In this document: piece by piece, positions 43,753 through 53,277 of the stretch
Layout: the number at the start of each line of letters is the position of its first letter
How positions within the stretch are numbered: position 1 is the first letter of the stretch
From: Selenomonas sp. F0473
GTDB taxonomy: Bacteria > Bacillota > Negativicutes > Selenomonadales > Selenomonadaceae
Assembly (NCBI RefSeq): GCF_000315545.1
Contig: NZ_JH992902.1
Coordinates: 159,280-223,279, forward strand
Direction: 5' to 3'
DNA length: 64,000 nt
Position numbers and translations under genes: made by a program
Notes under the pieces: model-generated
The model's database searches: none
What the model was told of the DNA's origin: nothing
The model's input: the letters and a program-made list of their open reading frames with translations, nothing else

Positions 43753-44499
43753 ATGAGGATCGATCTGGTAACGCTGTTCCCGGAGATGTTCGCGGGCGCC
43801 TTTGGCAGCAGCATCATCGGCAGAGCGGCAGCGTGCGGCATCCTGGATATTCACTATACGAATTTCCGCGATTACGCGACGGACAAGCATCGGCATGTCG
43901 ACGATGCGCCGTTCGGCGGCGGCGCGGGGATGGTGCTGAAACCGGAACCGGTGTACGCGGCTGTGCGCGCTGTGCAGAAGGAGACGGCGGCATACGAGGG
44001 AAAACGGCGCACGATCCTTTTTGATCCCGCGGGGGAAGTATTCACGCAGGAGACGGCAAAAGAACTCGCCTCCTGTGAACAGCTCATTTTGATTTGCGGG
44101 CACTACGAGGGATTCGACGCGCGCATCTGCGATCTTGCCGACCGTCTGATTTCCGTCGGTGATTTCGTACTGACGGGCGGGGAGATCCCCGCGATGCTCC
44201 TTGTCGATGCGACGGCGCGGATGCTGCCCGGCGTGCTCGGCGACGATATGTCCGCGCCGACGGACTCCTTCTATGGCGGCCTGCTCGGATATCCGCAGTA
44301 CACGCGCCCGCGCTCCTTCGAGGGGAAAGAGGTGCCGGACGTCCTGCTCTCCGGCAACCACGCGGAGATCGCGCGCTGGCGCCGCGAGCAGTCGCTGCTC
44401 ACGACGCTCCGCCGGCGTCCGGAACTGCTTTCGCGTGCGGAACTTTCGGAGCGCGACCGTGTGTTTTTGAAAAGTCGGGAAGAAAATGGAATCTCTTAA
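43753..44499 (+). CDS. trmD: tRNA (guanine-N1)-methyltransferase
   Basis: The 248-residue SPOUT enzyme methylates G37 next to the anticodon of certain tRNAs and prevents frameshifting. It shows MRIDLVTLFPEMF at the start, DDAPFGGGAGMVLKPEP near residue 53, LICGHYEGFDARI near 114 and DFVLTGGEIPAM near 137, the knot that binds S-adenosylmethionine. In many bacteria trmD sits with rpsP and rimM; here it stands alone with its own promoter. Confidence 0.97.
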   Translation: MRIDLVTLFPEMFAGAFGSSIIGRAAACGILDIHYTNFRDYATDKHRHVDDAPFGGGAGMVLKPEPVYAAVRAVQKETAAYEGKRRTILFDPAGEVFTQETAKELASCEQLILICGHYEGFDARICDLADRLISVGDFVLTGGEIPAMLLVDATARMLPGVLGDDMSAPTDSFYGGLLGYPQYTRPRSFEGKEVPDVLLSGNHAEIARWRREQSLLTTLRRRPELLSRAELSERDRVFLKSREENGIS

Positions 44500-44506
44500 A
44501 GTTCTT

Positions 44507-44535
44507 TTGCGCGGGGGCGGGGGAAATGCTATAAT
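44507..44535 (+). promoter_or_regulatory. Promoter of pncB
   Basis: TTGCGC (44507-44512) and TATAAT (44530-44535) are 17 bases apart, with a TGC extension. The leader of about 45 bases contains GGGGGG close to the start codon as ribosome-binding site. Confidence 0.7.
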
Positions 44536-44586
44536 AGGCGGTATATTCCTATCGTTTGATACGGCACGAGCAAAGGGGGGCCTCCG

Positions 44587-46044
44587 ATGACGCAGTTTGA
44601 CAAGCGCAATCTGTCCATGATGATGGATTTCTATGAGATGACGATGTCCTACGGATATTTTGAGCAAGGAGGAGGCGAACGGCGCGCTGCCTTTGACGTT
44701 TTCTTCCGTGCGGTGCCGGATAAGGGCGGCTACGCGATATTCGCGGGGCTGGAGCATGTGATCGAGTTTGTGGAGAACCTCTCGTTTTCGGACGACGACA
44801 TCGCGTTCTTCCGTGCGCAGCATTTGTTCTCCGAGGAGTTCCTATGCTTCCTGCGCGACTTTCGGTTCCGCGGGGATATCTATGCGGTGCCCGAGGGGAC
44901 GATCATCTATCCAGACGAGCCGATTATGACGATTGTGGGACCGATGATCGACGCGCAGCTCCTCGAGACGGCGATTTTGACGCAGATCAACCATCAGTCG
45001 CTGGTCGCAACAAAGGCGTCGCGCATCGTGCGTGCCGCCGAGGGCCGCACGGTCTCGGATTTCGGCGCGCGGCGTGCGCACAACATGGATGCGGCAACCT
45101 ACGGCGCACGCGCGGCGTATATCGGCGGCGTCGATATGACGGCGACGGTCTCGGCGGCGCAGCAGTTCGGCATCCCGGTTTCCGGGACGATGGCGCACAG
45201 CTGGGTGATGTTCTTTGACGATGAGTTCGAGTCGTTCCGGTATTATGCCGAGACCTATCCGCAGGCAACGGTTCTTCTCATCGATACCTACGATGTAATG
45301 CATTCGGGACTGCCCAACGCCGTTCGCACGGCACATGAGGTGCTCGAACCGCAGGGACGGCGCCTCGCGGGCGTCCGTATCGACTCGGGCGACCTCGCCT
45401 ATCTCTCGAAACGCGTCCGTACGGTACTCGACGAGGAGGGGCTCTCTGACTGTAAGATCATCCTATCGAACAGCCTCGACGAATGGACGATCTCTTCGCT
45501 CCTTTTGCAGGGGGCGCAGGTAGATAGTTTCGGCGTCGGCGAGCGGCTGATTACGGCGAAGTCCGATCCTGTCTTCGGCGCGGTATATAAGCTTGTCGCC
45601 GTCGAGCGGGAGGGGGCCTTCCTGCCGCGCATAAAAATGTCGGAGAACGTGGAAAAACTGACCAATCCGGGGCTGAAGGATATCTACCGCGTTTACGATG
45701 AAGCCGGCAACGCCGTTGCGGATATGCTCGCGATCCGCGGCGAGACGGTCGACTTAACGCGTCCGTTCCGCTATGTGGATCCGCAGAAGCCGTGGAAGAA
45801 CAGATTCTTCGAGGGCTTTCGAGCGGTTAACCTCCACCGTCTATATGTCCGGGAGGGACGGCGTGTGGAGCAGCTGCCGACGCTCGAGGAAATCCGCGCC
45901 CATGTCCGTGCGCAGCTCACGCACGAAATATGGCAGGAGGAACAGCGCTTTGAGAATCCGCATCGGCACTATCTCGACATGACGCCGGATTACTATGATC
46001 TAAAGATGAGCCTGCTCGAAGAGGTGCGCGGGAAGCACAGCTAG
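44587..46044 (+). CDS. pncB: Nicotinate phosphoribosyltransferase
   Basis: The 485-residue enzyme joins nicotinate to PRPP in NAD salvage. The long bacterial form is recognised by MMDFYEMTMSYGYFEQG near residue 10, SDFGARRAHNMDAATYGARAAYIGG in part (FGARRAHNMDAATYG near 159), the phosphorylation-site region GTMAHSWVMFF near 200 and GVRIDSGDLAYLSK near 262. It is transcribed from its own promoter and followed eight bases later by aroE. Confidence 0.95.
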   Translation: MTQFDKRNLSMMMDFYEMTMSYGYFEQGGGERRAAFDVFFRAVPDKGGYAIFAGLEHVIEFVENLSFSDDDIAFFRAQHLFSEEFLCFLRDFRFRGDIYAVPEGTIIYPDEPIMTIVGPMIDAQLLETAILTQINHQSLVATKASRIVRAAEGRTVSDFGARRAHNMDAATYGARAAYIGGVDMTATVSAAQQFGIPVSGTMAHSWVMFFDDEFESFRYYAETYPQATVLLIDTYDVMHSGLPNAVRTAHEVLEPQGRRLAGVRIDSGDLAYLSKRVRTVLDEEGLSDCKIILSNSLDEWTISSLLLQGAQVDSFGVGERLITAKSDPVFGAVYKLVAVEREGAFLPRIKMSENVEKLTNPGLKDIYRVYDEAGNAVADMLAIRGETVDLTRPFRYVDPQKPWKNRFFEGFRAVNLHRLYVREGRRVEQLPTLEEIRAHVRAQLTHEIWQEEQRFENPHRHYLDMTPDYYDLKMSLLEEVRGKHS

Positions 46045-46052
46045 GAGATGCG

Positions 46053-46904
46053 ATGATTACAGGCGGAACGAAACTGCTCGGCGTGATCGGCGCGCCCGTA
46101 ACGCATAGTCTATCGCCTGTTCTGCAAAACGCCGCGCTGCGAGCGGCGGGACTGGACTATGTGTATGTCGCGCTCCCCGTGCGGCGGGACGCGCTGCCGT
46201 CGGCCGTGGCGGGCCTGCGCGATGCGGGGTTCTGCGGGTGGAATGTAACGGTTCCCTTTAAGACGGAGATCATTCCACTGCTCGATGAACTGGACGAGGA
46301 TGCGCGGCGCATCGGGGCGGTCAATACGGTGGTCGTCCGTGCGGACGGCGGCCTCGCCGGATATAATACGGATGCCGCCGGATTTTTGGCGGGATTTGCG
46401 GCATGCGGAATTTCTCTGCGCGGCGCGCATGCCGCCGTGCTCGGTGCGGGCGGCGCGGCGCGCGCCGTTTTGTGGGGGCTCCTCAAAGCGGGCGCGGCGC
46501 GCATCGATATCGGCGTGCGCAGTCCCCGAAAGGGGGCGGCGCTGTGCGCGGACTTTGCGGCGGACGGCGGTGTGCGGGCGCTTCACTTTGCAGACGATGC
46601 GTTTGCCGCCTGCCTGCGCACCGCCGATGTCATCGTGCAGACGACGCCGCTCGGTATGGCGCCGCATGTGGCGGAGATGCCGCCCGTGGATTGGGCGGCG
46701 GTGCACCCCGCGGCGCTTGCCTATGACCTCATCTATACGCCTGCCGAAACACGGTTCCTACGAGAGGCGGCGCGGTATGGACACCGAACGATCAACGGAG
46801 AGACAATGCTCGCGGCGCAGGGGGCGGAGGCGTTCTTCCTCTGGACGGGCGTGCGTCCCGACGCCGGTCTCATGCGGCAGGCGCTGCGCGACGCGCTCGC
46901 ATAG
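46053..46904 (+). CDS. aroE: Shikimate dehydrogenase
   Basis: The 283-residue enzyme reduces 3-dehydroshikimate with NADPH. Shikimate-binding SLSPVLQNAALRAAGLDY near residue 18, NVTVPFKTEIIP near 66 and the catalytic Lys in the latter are present; the NADPH loop is VLGAGGAARAVLWGL near 129. AGGAG precedes the ATG. It lies directly behind pncB; another shikimate gene, aroQ, is at 60030. Confidence 0.95.
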   Translation: MITGGTKLLGVIGAPVTHSLSPVLQNAALRAAGLDYVYVALPVRRDALPSAVAGLRDAGFCGWNVTVPFKTEIIPLLDELDEDARRIGAVNTVVVRADGGLAGYNTDAAGFLAGFAACGISLRGAHAAVLGAGGAARAVLWGLLKAGAARIDIGVRSPRKGAALCADFAADGGVRALHFADDAFAACLRTADVIVQTTPLGMAPHVAEMPPVDWAAVHPAALAYDLIYTPAETRFLREAARYGHRTINGETMLAAQGAEAFFLWTGVRPDAGLMRQALRDALA

Positions 46905-46913
46905 TTTTGTATT

Positions 46914-46942
46914 TTGAAAATCTTTCGCTTTTGTGTTATGAT
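46914..46942 (+). promoter_or_regulatory. Promoter of the tgt-yajC-secDF unit
   Basis: TTGAAA (46914-46919) and TATGAT (46937-46942) are 17 bases apart, with a TGT extension of the -10. It starts ten bases after the aroE stop. Confidence 0.7.
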
Positions 46943-46972
46943 ATGGAATGCTTTGAGAAGGGCGGTGCGTGA

Positions 46973-48097
<1,125 letters not shown>

Positions 48098-48114
48098 ATA
48101 AAGGAGTTGTACGT

Positions 48115-48399
48115 ATGGATGAACAAATGATCGCACAGTTGAGTTCCTGGGGACCCATCATCATCTTGGTGGTCTTCTTTTACTTCCTGCTCTATCGTCC
48201 GCAAAAACAGGCGCAGAAGAAACGCGAAGAGATGCTCGGCCGGCTGAAGACCGGCGACGCCGTGGTGACCCTCGGCGGCATGCACGGAACGATTATGTTG
48301 CTCGATGAAAAAACGGTGACCCTGCGCGCCGCCGAAGGGGTCGACATCGTATTCGAGCGGTCGGCGATCAGCGCCGTCCTCACACGGGAAGAGGAGTAA
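48115..48399 (+). CDS. yajC: Preprotein translocase subunit YajC
   Basis: The 94-residue protein has one N-terminal membrane helix (about 11-29, IIILVVFFYFLLYRPQKKQ-like) and a cytoplasmic domain with GDAVVTLGGMHGTI. It associates with SecD and SecF in protein export. AAAGGAG sets the start. The 5-formyltetrahydrofolate cyclo-ligase gene is inserted between it and secD. Confidence 0.95.
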   Translation: MDEQMIAQLSSWGPIIILVVFFYFLLYRPQKQAQKKREEMLGRLKTGDAVVTLGGMHGTIMLLDEKTVTLRAAEGVDIVFERSAISAVLTREEE

Positions 48400-48402
48400 T
48401 CG

Positions 48403-49041
48403 GTGCCCGCAGAGGCGGATACGGAGCTGCATCTGCTGTCGGAACAAAAACGTGTGCTGCGGCGGGAAATGCTGAAGCTTCGCCGCGCGGTTCCCGCTGA
48501 AGGACGGGCGCGGGCGGATGAGACAATCCGTACAAAAGCGATGGCGCTGACGCCTCTGCGGGAGGCCGAGACCGTTATGCTCTACGCATCCACACCGGAA
48601 GAGATCGATCTCTTTCCGATGATGGAGGCACTTCTCCGGCAGGGGAAGCGTGTCGTCCTTCCGTACATCGTGGGGAAGGGACTGATGGAAGTGCGGTCGA
48701 TTCCGAGGGCGGACGCGCTTGTGGAGGGGGCGTTCGGCATTCCCGCGCCCGATCTCGCCCGCAGCGCGCCCGTTTCCCCCGAGGAGATCGACGTCGTCAT
48801 CGTGCCCGGGGCGGCGTTTACCCCGGACGGCGGCCGTCTGGGACTGGGCGGCGGATATTACGATCGGTTCCTGCCCCGTGCGGCAAACGCGCTGCGGATC
48901 GCGCTTGCCTATGACGTTCAAATTGTTACCGAGGTTCCGACGGCGCCGTACGACGCGTATGTGGACTATATTCTCACGGAGCGGCGTCTCATGCGCCGCA
49001 AAATGTGCAATGATAATCTGACCTTTGAGGAAGAGGTGTGA
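48403..49041 (+). CDS. 5-formyltetrahydrofolate cyclo-ligase family protein
   Basis: The 212-residue protein matches the enzyme that converts 5-formyl-THF to 5,10-methenyl-THF with ATP. It has KRVLRREMLKLRRAVP near residue 13, VMLYASTPEEIDLFPM near 60, the VIVPGAAFTPDGGRLGLGGGYYDRFL stretch near 130 (glycine-rich GLGGGYYD at 147) and an end like ETDVILTER. The start is GTG 48403, three bases after the yajC stop. Its place between yajC and secD breaks the usual sec order. Confidence 0.9.
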   Translation: MPAEADTELHLLSEQKRVLRREMLKLRRAVPAEGRARADETIRTKAMALTPLREAETVMLYASTPEEIDLFPMMEALLRQGKRVVLPYIVGKGLMEVRSIPRADALVEGAFGIPAPDLARSAPVSPEEIDVVIVPGAAFTPDGGRLGLGGGYYDRFLPRAANALRIALAYDVQIVTEVPTAPYDAYVDYILTERRLMRRKMCNDNLTFEEEV

Positions 49042-49047
49042 GGACTG

Positions 49048-50304
49048 TTGAGACAACATAGTTTGCTCAAACTGGCGGTCGCAGTCGCCGTCATTATCGG
49101 CGTGTTCTTCGCGTTCGTTCAGCCGCTCGCGAGTTCCATCCGGCAAGGGCTTGACCTGCAGGGCGGGACGCACGTTGTGCTCGAGGCCGTAGATACGGAG
49201 CAGGCACAGGTCAACGACGATGCGATGAACCGCGTTGTGGCGATTATGGAAAAGCGCGTCAACGCGCTCGGTCTGACCGAACCGATTATTCAGCGCGAGG
49301 GAGAGCGGCGCGTCATCATCGAGCTGCCGGGCATCAAAGACCCCGACGCGGCGATTCAGACCATCGGCAAAACTGCGATGCTCGAGTTCCGCGACGAGGA
49401 CGGCAATACGGTTCTCACGGGAACCGATCTGAAAGACGCGCAGGCGTCCACCAATCCGCAGACGGGACAGAATGTCGTCAATCTCGAGTTCTCCGACGAG
49501 GGCGCGCAGAAATTTGCCGATCTTACGATGCGTAACGTGGGGCGCACGATTGCGATCCTGCTCGACGGCGAGGTGCTGACCGCGCCGAATGTCCGCGAGC
49601 CGATTCTCGGCGGACGCGCGGAGATCACGGGGCAGAAGACGCTCGAGGAGGCGCAGAACCTTGCGGTCGTCCTGCGCAGCGGCGCCCTACCCGTGAAGGT
49701 GGAGATCATCGAGACGCGCACCGTCGGCCCGACGCTCGGTCAGGACTCCAAGGATAAGTCCGAGTTCGCATTTGCCGTCGGCCTCGGCGCGGTTGTTCTC
49801 TTCATGATTCTCTTTTATCATCTCTCGGGCTTTATTGCGGACGTGGCACTCATGGCGTATACGATGCTGCTGCTCGGTATCCTCTATCTGATGGATGCGA
49901 CCCTGACGCTGCCGGGCGTGGCGGGGATCATCCTCTCGATCGGGATGGCGGTCGACGCGAACGTGCTGATCTTTGAGCATTTCAAAGAAGAGTATCAGGT
50001 GCAGCACAAATCGCTGCGCCTTGCGATGGATGCGGGATTTAAGCGCGCCTTCACAACGATTTTCGATTCGAACGTCACGACGCTGATCGCTGCGGGGGTG
50101 CTTTTCTTCCTCGGAACGGGGACGATTCGAGGATTTGCGATTACACTCGGCGTCGGGACGATCCTGTCGATGTTTACGGCGATTACGCTGACGCAGTATC
50201 TGCTGAAGCTGATGATCAGCGCCAAAATTTCGGAAAAGCCGGCGATGTACGGTGCGAGCGGGTTTATGCTGGGCGTGAAGAAGGGAGATGAGAAGAATGC
50301 CTAA
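49048..50304 (+). CDS. secD: Protein translocase subunit SecD
   Basis: The 418-residue protein has an N-terminal helix, a periplasmic region (with GLDLQGGTHVVLEA near residue 35) and five C-terminal helices (about 240-400) including GIILSIGMAVDANVLIFEHFKEE. With SecF it uses the proton gradient to pull proteins across the inner membrane. The periplasmic domain is short, as in Firmicutes. The start is TTG 49048 after GAGGTGTGAGGAC. The end overlaps secF by eight bases. Confidence 0.96.
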   Translation: MRQHSLLKLAVAVAVIIGVFFAFVQPLASSIRQGLDLQGGTHVVLEAVDTEQAQVNDDAMNRVVAIMEKRVNALGLTEPIIQREGERRVIIELPGIKDPDAAIQTIGKTAMLEFRDEDGNTVLTGTDLKDAQASTNPQTGQNVVNLEFSDEGAQKFADLTMRNVGRTIAILLDGEVLTAPNVREPILGGRAEITGQKTLEEAQNLAVVLRSGALPVKVEIIETRTVGPTLGQDSKDKSEFAFAVGLGAVVLFMILFYHLSGFIADVALMAYTMLLLGILYLMDATLTLPGVAGIILSIGMAVDANVLIFEHFKEEYQVQHKSLRLAMDAGFKRAFTTIFDSNVTTLIAAGVLFFLGTGTIRGFAITLGVGTILSMFTAITLTQYLLKLMISAKISEKPAMYGASGFMLGVKKGDEKNA

Positions 50305-51223
50305 GTTTGATATTGCGGGGCATCGGAGAATATTTTTTCTCATCTCGATCATTTTCATCATTCCGGGCTTTATCTGCATGGGTGTGCGCGGATTTAACTT
50401 CGGCATCGACTTCACGGGCGGTACGATCATGGATCTGCGGTTCGAACGGCCGGTGACGCTTGCCGATGTTCGCACAAGCCTCGCAAAGTATGATCTCGAC
50501 GGGAGTACGATCCAGCTCTCGGGTACGGAATCCGGTGTGGAATCCTCTGAGAATGTCATGATCCGCACGGTGGATCTTGAGGAAAACCAGCGCAAAGAGG
50601 TGATGGCGGCGCTCGCACACGATGTCGGTCCGTATTCCGTGCTGCGCGAGGAGAAGGTCGGCGCGACGATCGGCGGAGAACTGATTACGAACGCCGTACT
50701 CGCGCTTGTGATCTCATGGGCCCTCATCATCCTCTATGTGGCTTATCGCTTCGAATGGCGCTTCGGCGTATCCGCGGTGCTGGCGCTCGTGCACGACATC
50801 ATCATCGTACTCGCCGTATTTTCGTTCACACAACGGCAGATCGACTCGTCCTTTATCGCCGCGCTGCTGACGATCGTCGGATATTCCATCAACGATACCA
50901 TCGTTATTTTTGACCGTATCCGTGAAAATCTGAAACTCCATTTCCGCCGCGGCGGGGATATCGAGGAACTTGTCAATCGATCGATTTATCAAACGCTGAC
51001 ACGCTCGCTCTACACGGTCTTTACGGTGCTCTTCACCACGGCGGCGCTCTACTGGTTCGGCGGCGAGACGACGAAGGACTTTGCGTTCGCGCTGCTCGTC
51101 GGATTTGCCGTCGGCTGCTACTCCTCAATATTTATCGCGAGCCAGCTCTGGATTGAACTGCGCAATCATACGGAGCGGCGGCCGAACGTGCCGAAGGCAA
51201 AGGCGGTGCCGGCGGAGGCATAA
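50297..51223 (+). CDS. secF: Protein translocase subunit SecF
   Basis: The 308-residue partner of SecD has six membrane helices and the marks FNFGIDFTGGTIMDLRF near residue 34 and GYSINDTIVIFDRIRENL near 194. ATG 50297 lies at proper distance from AAGGGAG; the in-frame ATG at 50288 is too close to it. It overlaps the last codons of secD and is followed by a terminator. Confidence 0.96.
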   Translation: MPKFDIAGHRRIFFLISIIFIIPGFICMGVRGFNFGIDFTGGTIMDLRFERPVTLADVRTSLAKYDLDGSTIQLSGTESGVESSENVMIRTVDLEENQRKEVMAALAHDVGPYSVLREEKVGATIGGELITNAVLALVISWALIILYVAYRFEWRFGVSAVLALVHDIIIVLAVFSFTQRQIDSSFIAALLTIVGYSINDTIVIFDRIRENLKLHFRRGGDIEELVNRSIYQTLTRSLYTVFTVLFTTAALYWFGGETTKDFAFALLVGFAVGCYSSIFIASQLWIELRNHTERRPNVPKAKAVPAEA

Positions 51224-51230
51224 GAAAGAG

Positions 51231-51262
51231 AGAGCCTGCTTTTGAACGGAGCGGGCTCTTTT
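51231..51262 (+). terminator. Terminator after secF
   Basis: AGAGCCTGC (51231-51239) pairs with GCGGGCTCT (51251-51259) through one G-U pair, followed by TTTT. It ends the tgt-secF unit. Confidence 0.8.
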
Positions 51263-51285
51263 GCATTGCGGGAAAGGCGGAGTTC

Positions 51286-53277
51286 ATGCTGAAAGAATGG
51301 CTTGTTCACGAGGCGTCTGCGGAGGCGGAGCAGTTCGCGCGCGAGATTGGCATCGCCCCCGTCGTCGGGCAGATTCTATGGCGGCGCGGCATTCGTACGC
51401 GTGCGGCTGCAAACGATTTCCTGCACCCGGAGGAGGCGCCGTTTCACGATCCGTTCCTCATGGCGGATATGGAGCCCGCCGTTGACCGTATCCTGCGTGC
51501 GATTGCCGGGCGTGAGCCCATCGTGGTCTATGGGGACTACGATGTGGACGGCATGACCTCCACGGTGATTTTGACGAAGAATATCCGCGCATTGGGCGGA
51601 GATGTTTCCTATTATATCCCGAACCGATTTACCGAAGGGTATGGAATCAACCTGCCGGCGCTCGAGGAACTCCATGCTGCGGGATGCGTCCTCCTCGTTA
51701 CGGTGGACTGCGGCATCGCCTCGGTCGACCCGGTTGCGGCAATGCGCGGCGAGATGGATATCATCGTCACCGACCATCATCTGCCCGGGGCGCAGCTCCC
51801 GCCCGCGCACGCCGTGCTCAACCCGCACCGTACGGGCTGTGCCTACCCGGAGAAGGAACTTGCCGGCGTCGGCGTTGCCTTTAAGCTGTGTCAGGCACTT
51901 TGGCGGCGGCATACGCAGCGCTCCTATGAGGATGATCTGGACATCGTTGCGCTCGGCACGGTCGCCGATCTCGTACCGCTAGTGGGGGAGAACCGTAAAA
52001 TCGTCCGGCACGGTCTGCGTGTGATGACGGAGGGACCGTGCGTCGGCATGCGTGCGCTGATCGCAGCTGCGGGACTTGAGGATAAGACAATCAATACGGG
52101 GCACGTCGGATTTCAGCTTGCGCCGCGGCTCAATGCCGCGGGGCGCCTTGAAACCGCACGGCGCGGCGTCGAACTGCTCTCATCCGAGCTGCCTGCGGAG
52201 GCGGAGCGCATTGCGGAGGCGCTGAATGCGCTCAATACGGAGCGCCGAGACCTAGAGTGGGAGATTCTCACCGCGGCGCGGCAGGAGCTGGCCGACTTCA
52301 CGCCGGATATGCCCGCGATTGTGGTTGCGGGGGAGGACTGGAACGCGGGTGTCATCGGGATTGTGGCCTCGCGTTTGGTTGACATATACTATCGTCCGAG
52401 CATTGTGCTGACGCGGCAGGATGACGTCTATAAAGGCTCCTGCCGAAGCATCGCCGGACTGCATATGTATGAGGCGCTTGCCGCCTGTCGGGATACGCTG
52501 ATTCAGTTCGGCGGGCATGCGATGGCGGCGGGGCTGTCGCTCCTGCCGGAGCGGCTGCCGGAGTTCCGCACGGCATTCTCGGACTATGTGCGCACGCATC
52601 TTACGCCCGCGGATTTTATGCCGAAAGTCGAGATTATGGCGCTCGTGCCGCCGACCGATTGGACGGTGCCGCTGATCGAGGAACTGGCGCTCATGGAGCC
52701 ATACGGCATGGGGAATCCGCGCCCCGTCTTCGGCGCGCGGGACATTCGCCCGCAGTCCGCCGCTGCGATCGGCGGGGAAGGAAAGCACCTGCGTCTGGAA
52801 CTCGGTTCCGATGCCGGCCGCGTGGCGGTGCTGTATTGGAACCACGGGGACCTCGCCGCGGTCCTTGCGGAGGAATCCGTAGATATCGCGTATATTCCGA
52901 ACATCAACGAGTGGCAGGGCGTGACCTCCGTGCAGTGCACGGCGGATTCTCTGCGCCCCGCGGCATGTGAACTCGTATTCCCGGAGCGGGAACTCCTCAA
53001 ACGCATCTATCGGCGGCTGCACGCGATGCAGTCGCCGACGGGAGCGGTTCCGTATGAACTGCCCGCGCTGACGTGTCGGCTCAGGAGCTTAGAGGGGCAT
53101 ATATCGCAGTATACCGTTGCGCGCGCAATGGATATTTTCCACGAGCTCGGCCTGCTCGAGCCGCTGCCGGACGGTACGTGGAAGCTGATCCCGTCCCGGC
53201 GGAAGATGGAACTGACGGAGGCGCCGACATATCGTCGATATAAGGAGAGAAAGGAGGATGAAGGTCATGTCAAGTGA
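51286..53277 (+). CDS. recJ: Single-stranded-DNA-specific exonuclease RecJ
   Basis: The 663-residue DHH-family 5'-3' exonuclease acts in recombination and repair. Its metal-binding motifs are VVYGDYDVDGMTSTVI near residue 80, VTVDCGIAS near 138 and IVTDHHLPG near 160; DHHA1 and OB-type domains follow (about 330-560), with GGHAMAAGLSL near 406. It has a C-terminal extension of about 90 residues (GAVPYELPALTCRLRSLE onward) seen in Firmicute RecJ. It lies just ahead of rel, as is common. Confidence 0.94.
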   Translation: MLKEWLVHEASAEAEQFAREIGIAPVVGQILWRRGIRTRAAANDFLHPEEAPFHDPFLMADMEPAVDRILRAIAGREPIVVYGDYDVDGMTSTVILTKNIRALGGDVSYYIPNRFTEGYGINLPALEELHAAGCVLLVTVDCGIASVDPVAAMRGEMDIIVTDHHLPGAQLPPAHAVLNPHRTGCAYPEKELAGVGVAFKLCQALWRRHTQRSYEDDLDIVALGTVADLVPLVGENRKIVRHGLRVMTEGPCVGMRALIAAAGLEDKTINTGHVGFQLAPRLNAAGRLETARRGVELLSSELPAEAERIAEALNALNTERRDLEWEILTAARQELADFTPDMPAIVVAGEDWNAGVIGIVASRLVDIYYRPSIVLTRQDDVYKGSCRSIAGLHMYEALAACRDTLIQFGGHAMAAGLSLLPERLPEFRTAFSDYVRTHLTPADFMPKVEIMALVPPTDWTVPLIEELALMEPYGMGNPRPVFGARDIRPQSAAAIGGEGKHLRLELGSDAGRVAVLYWNHGDLAAVLAEESVDIAYIPNINEWQGVTSVQCTADSLRPAACELVFPERELLKRIYRRLHAMQSPTGAVPYELPALTCRLRSLEGHISQYTVARAMDIFHELGLLEPLPDGTWKLIPSRRKMELTEAPTYRRYKERKEDEGHVK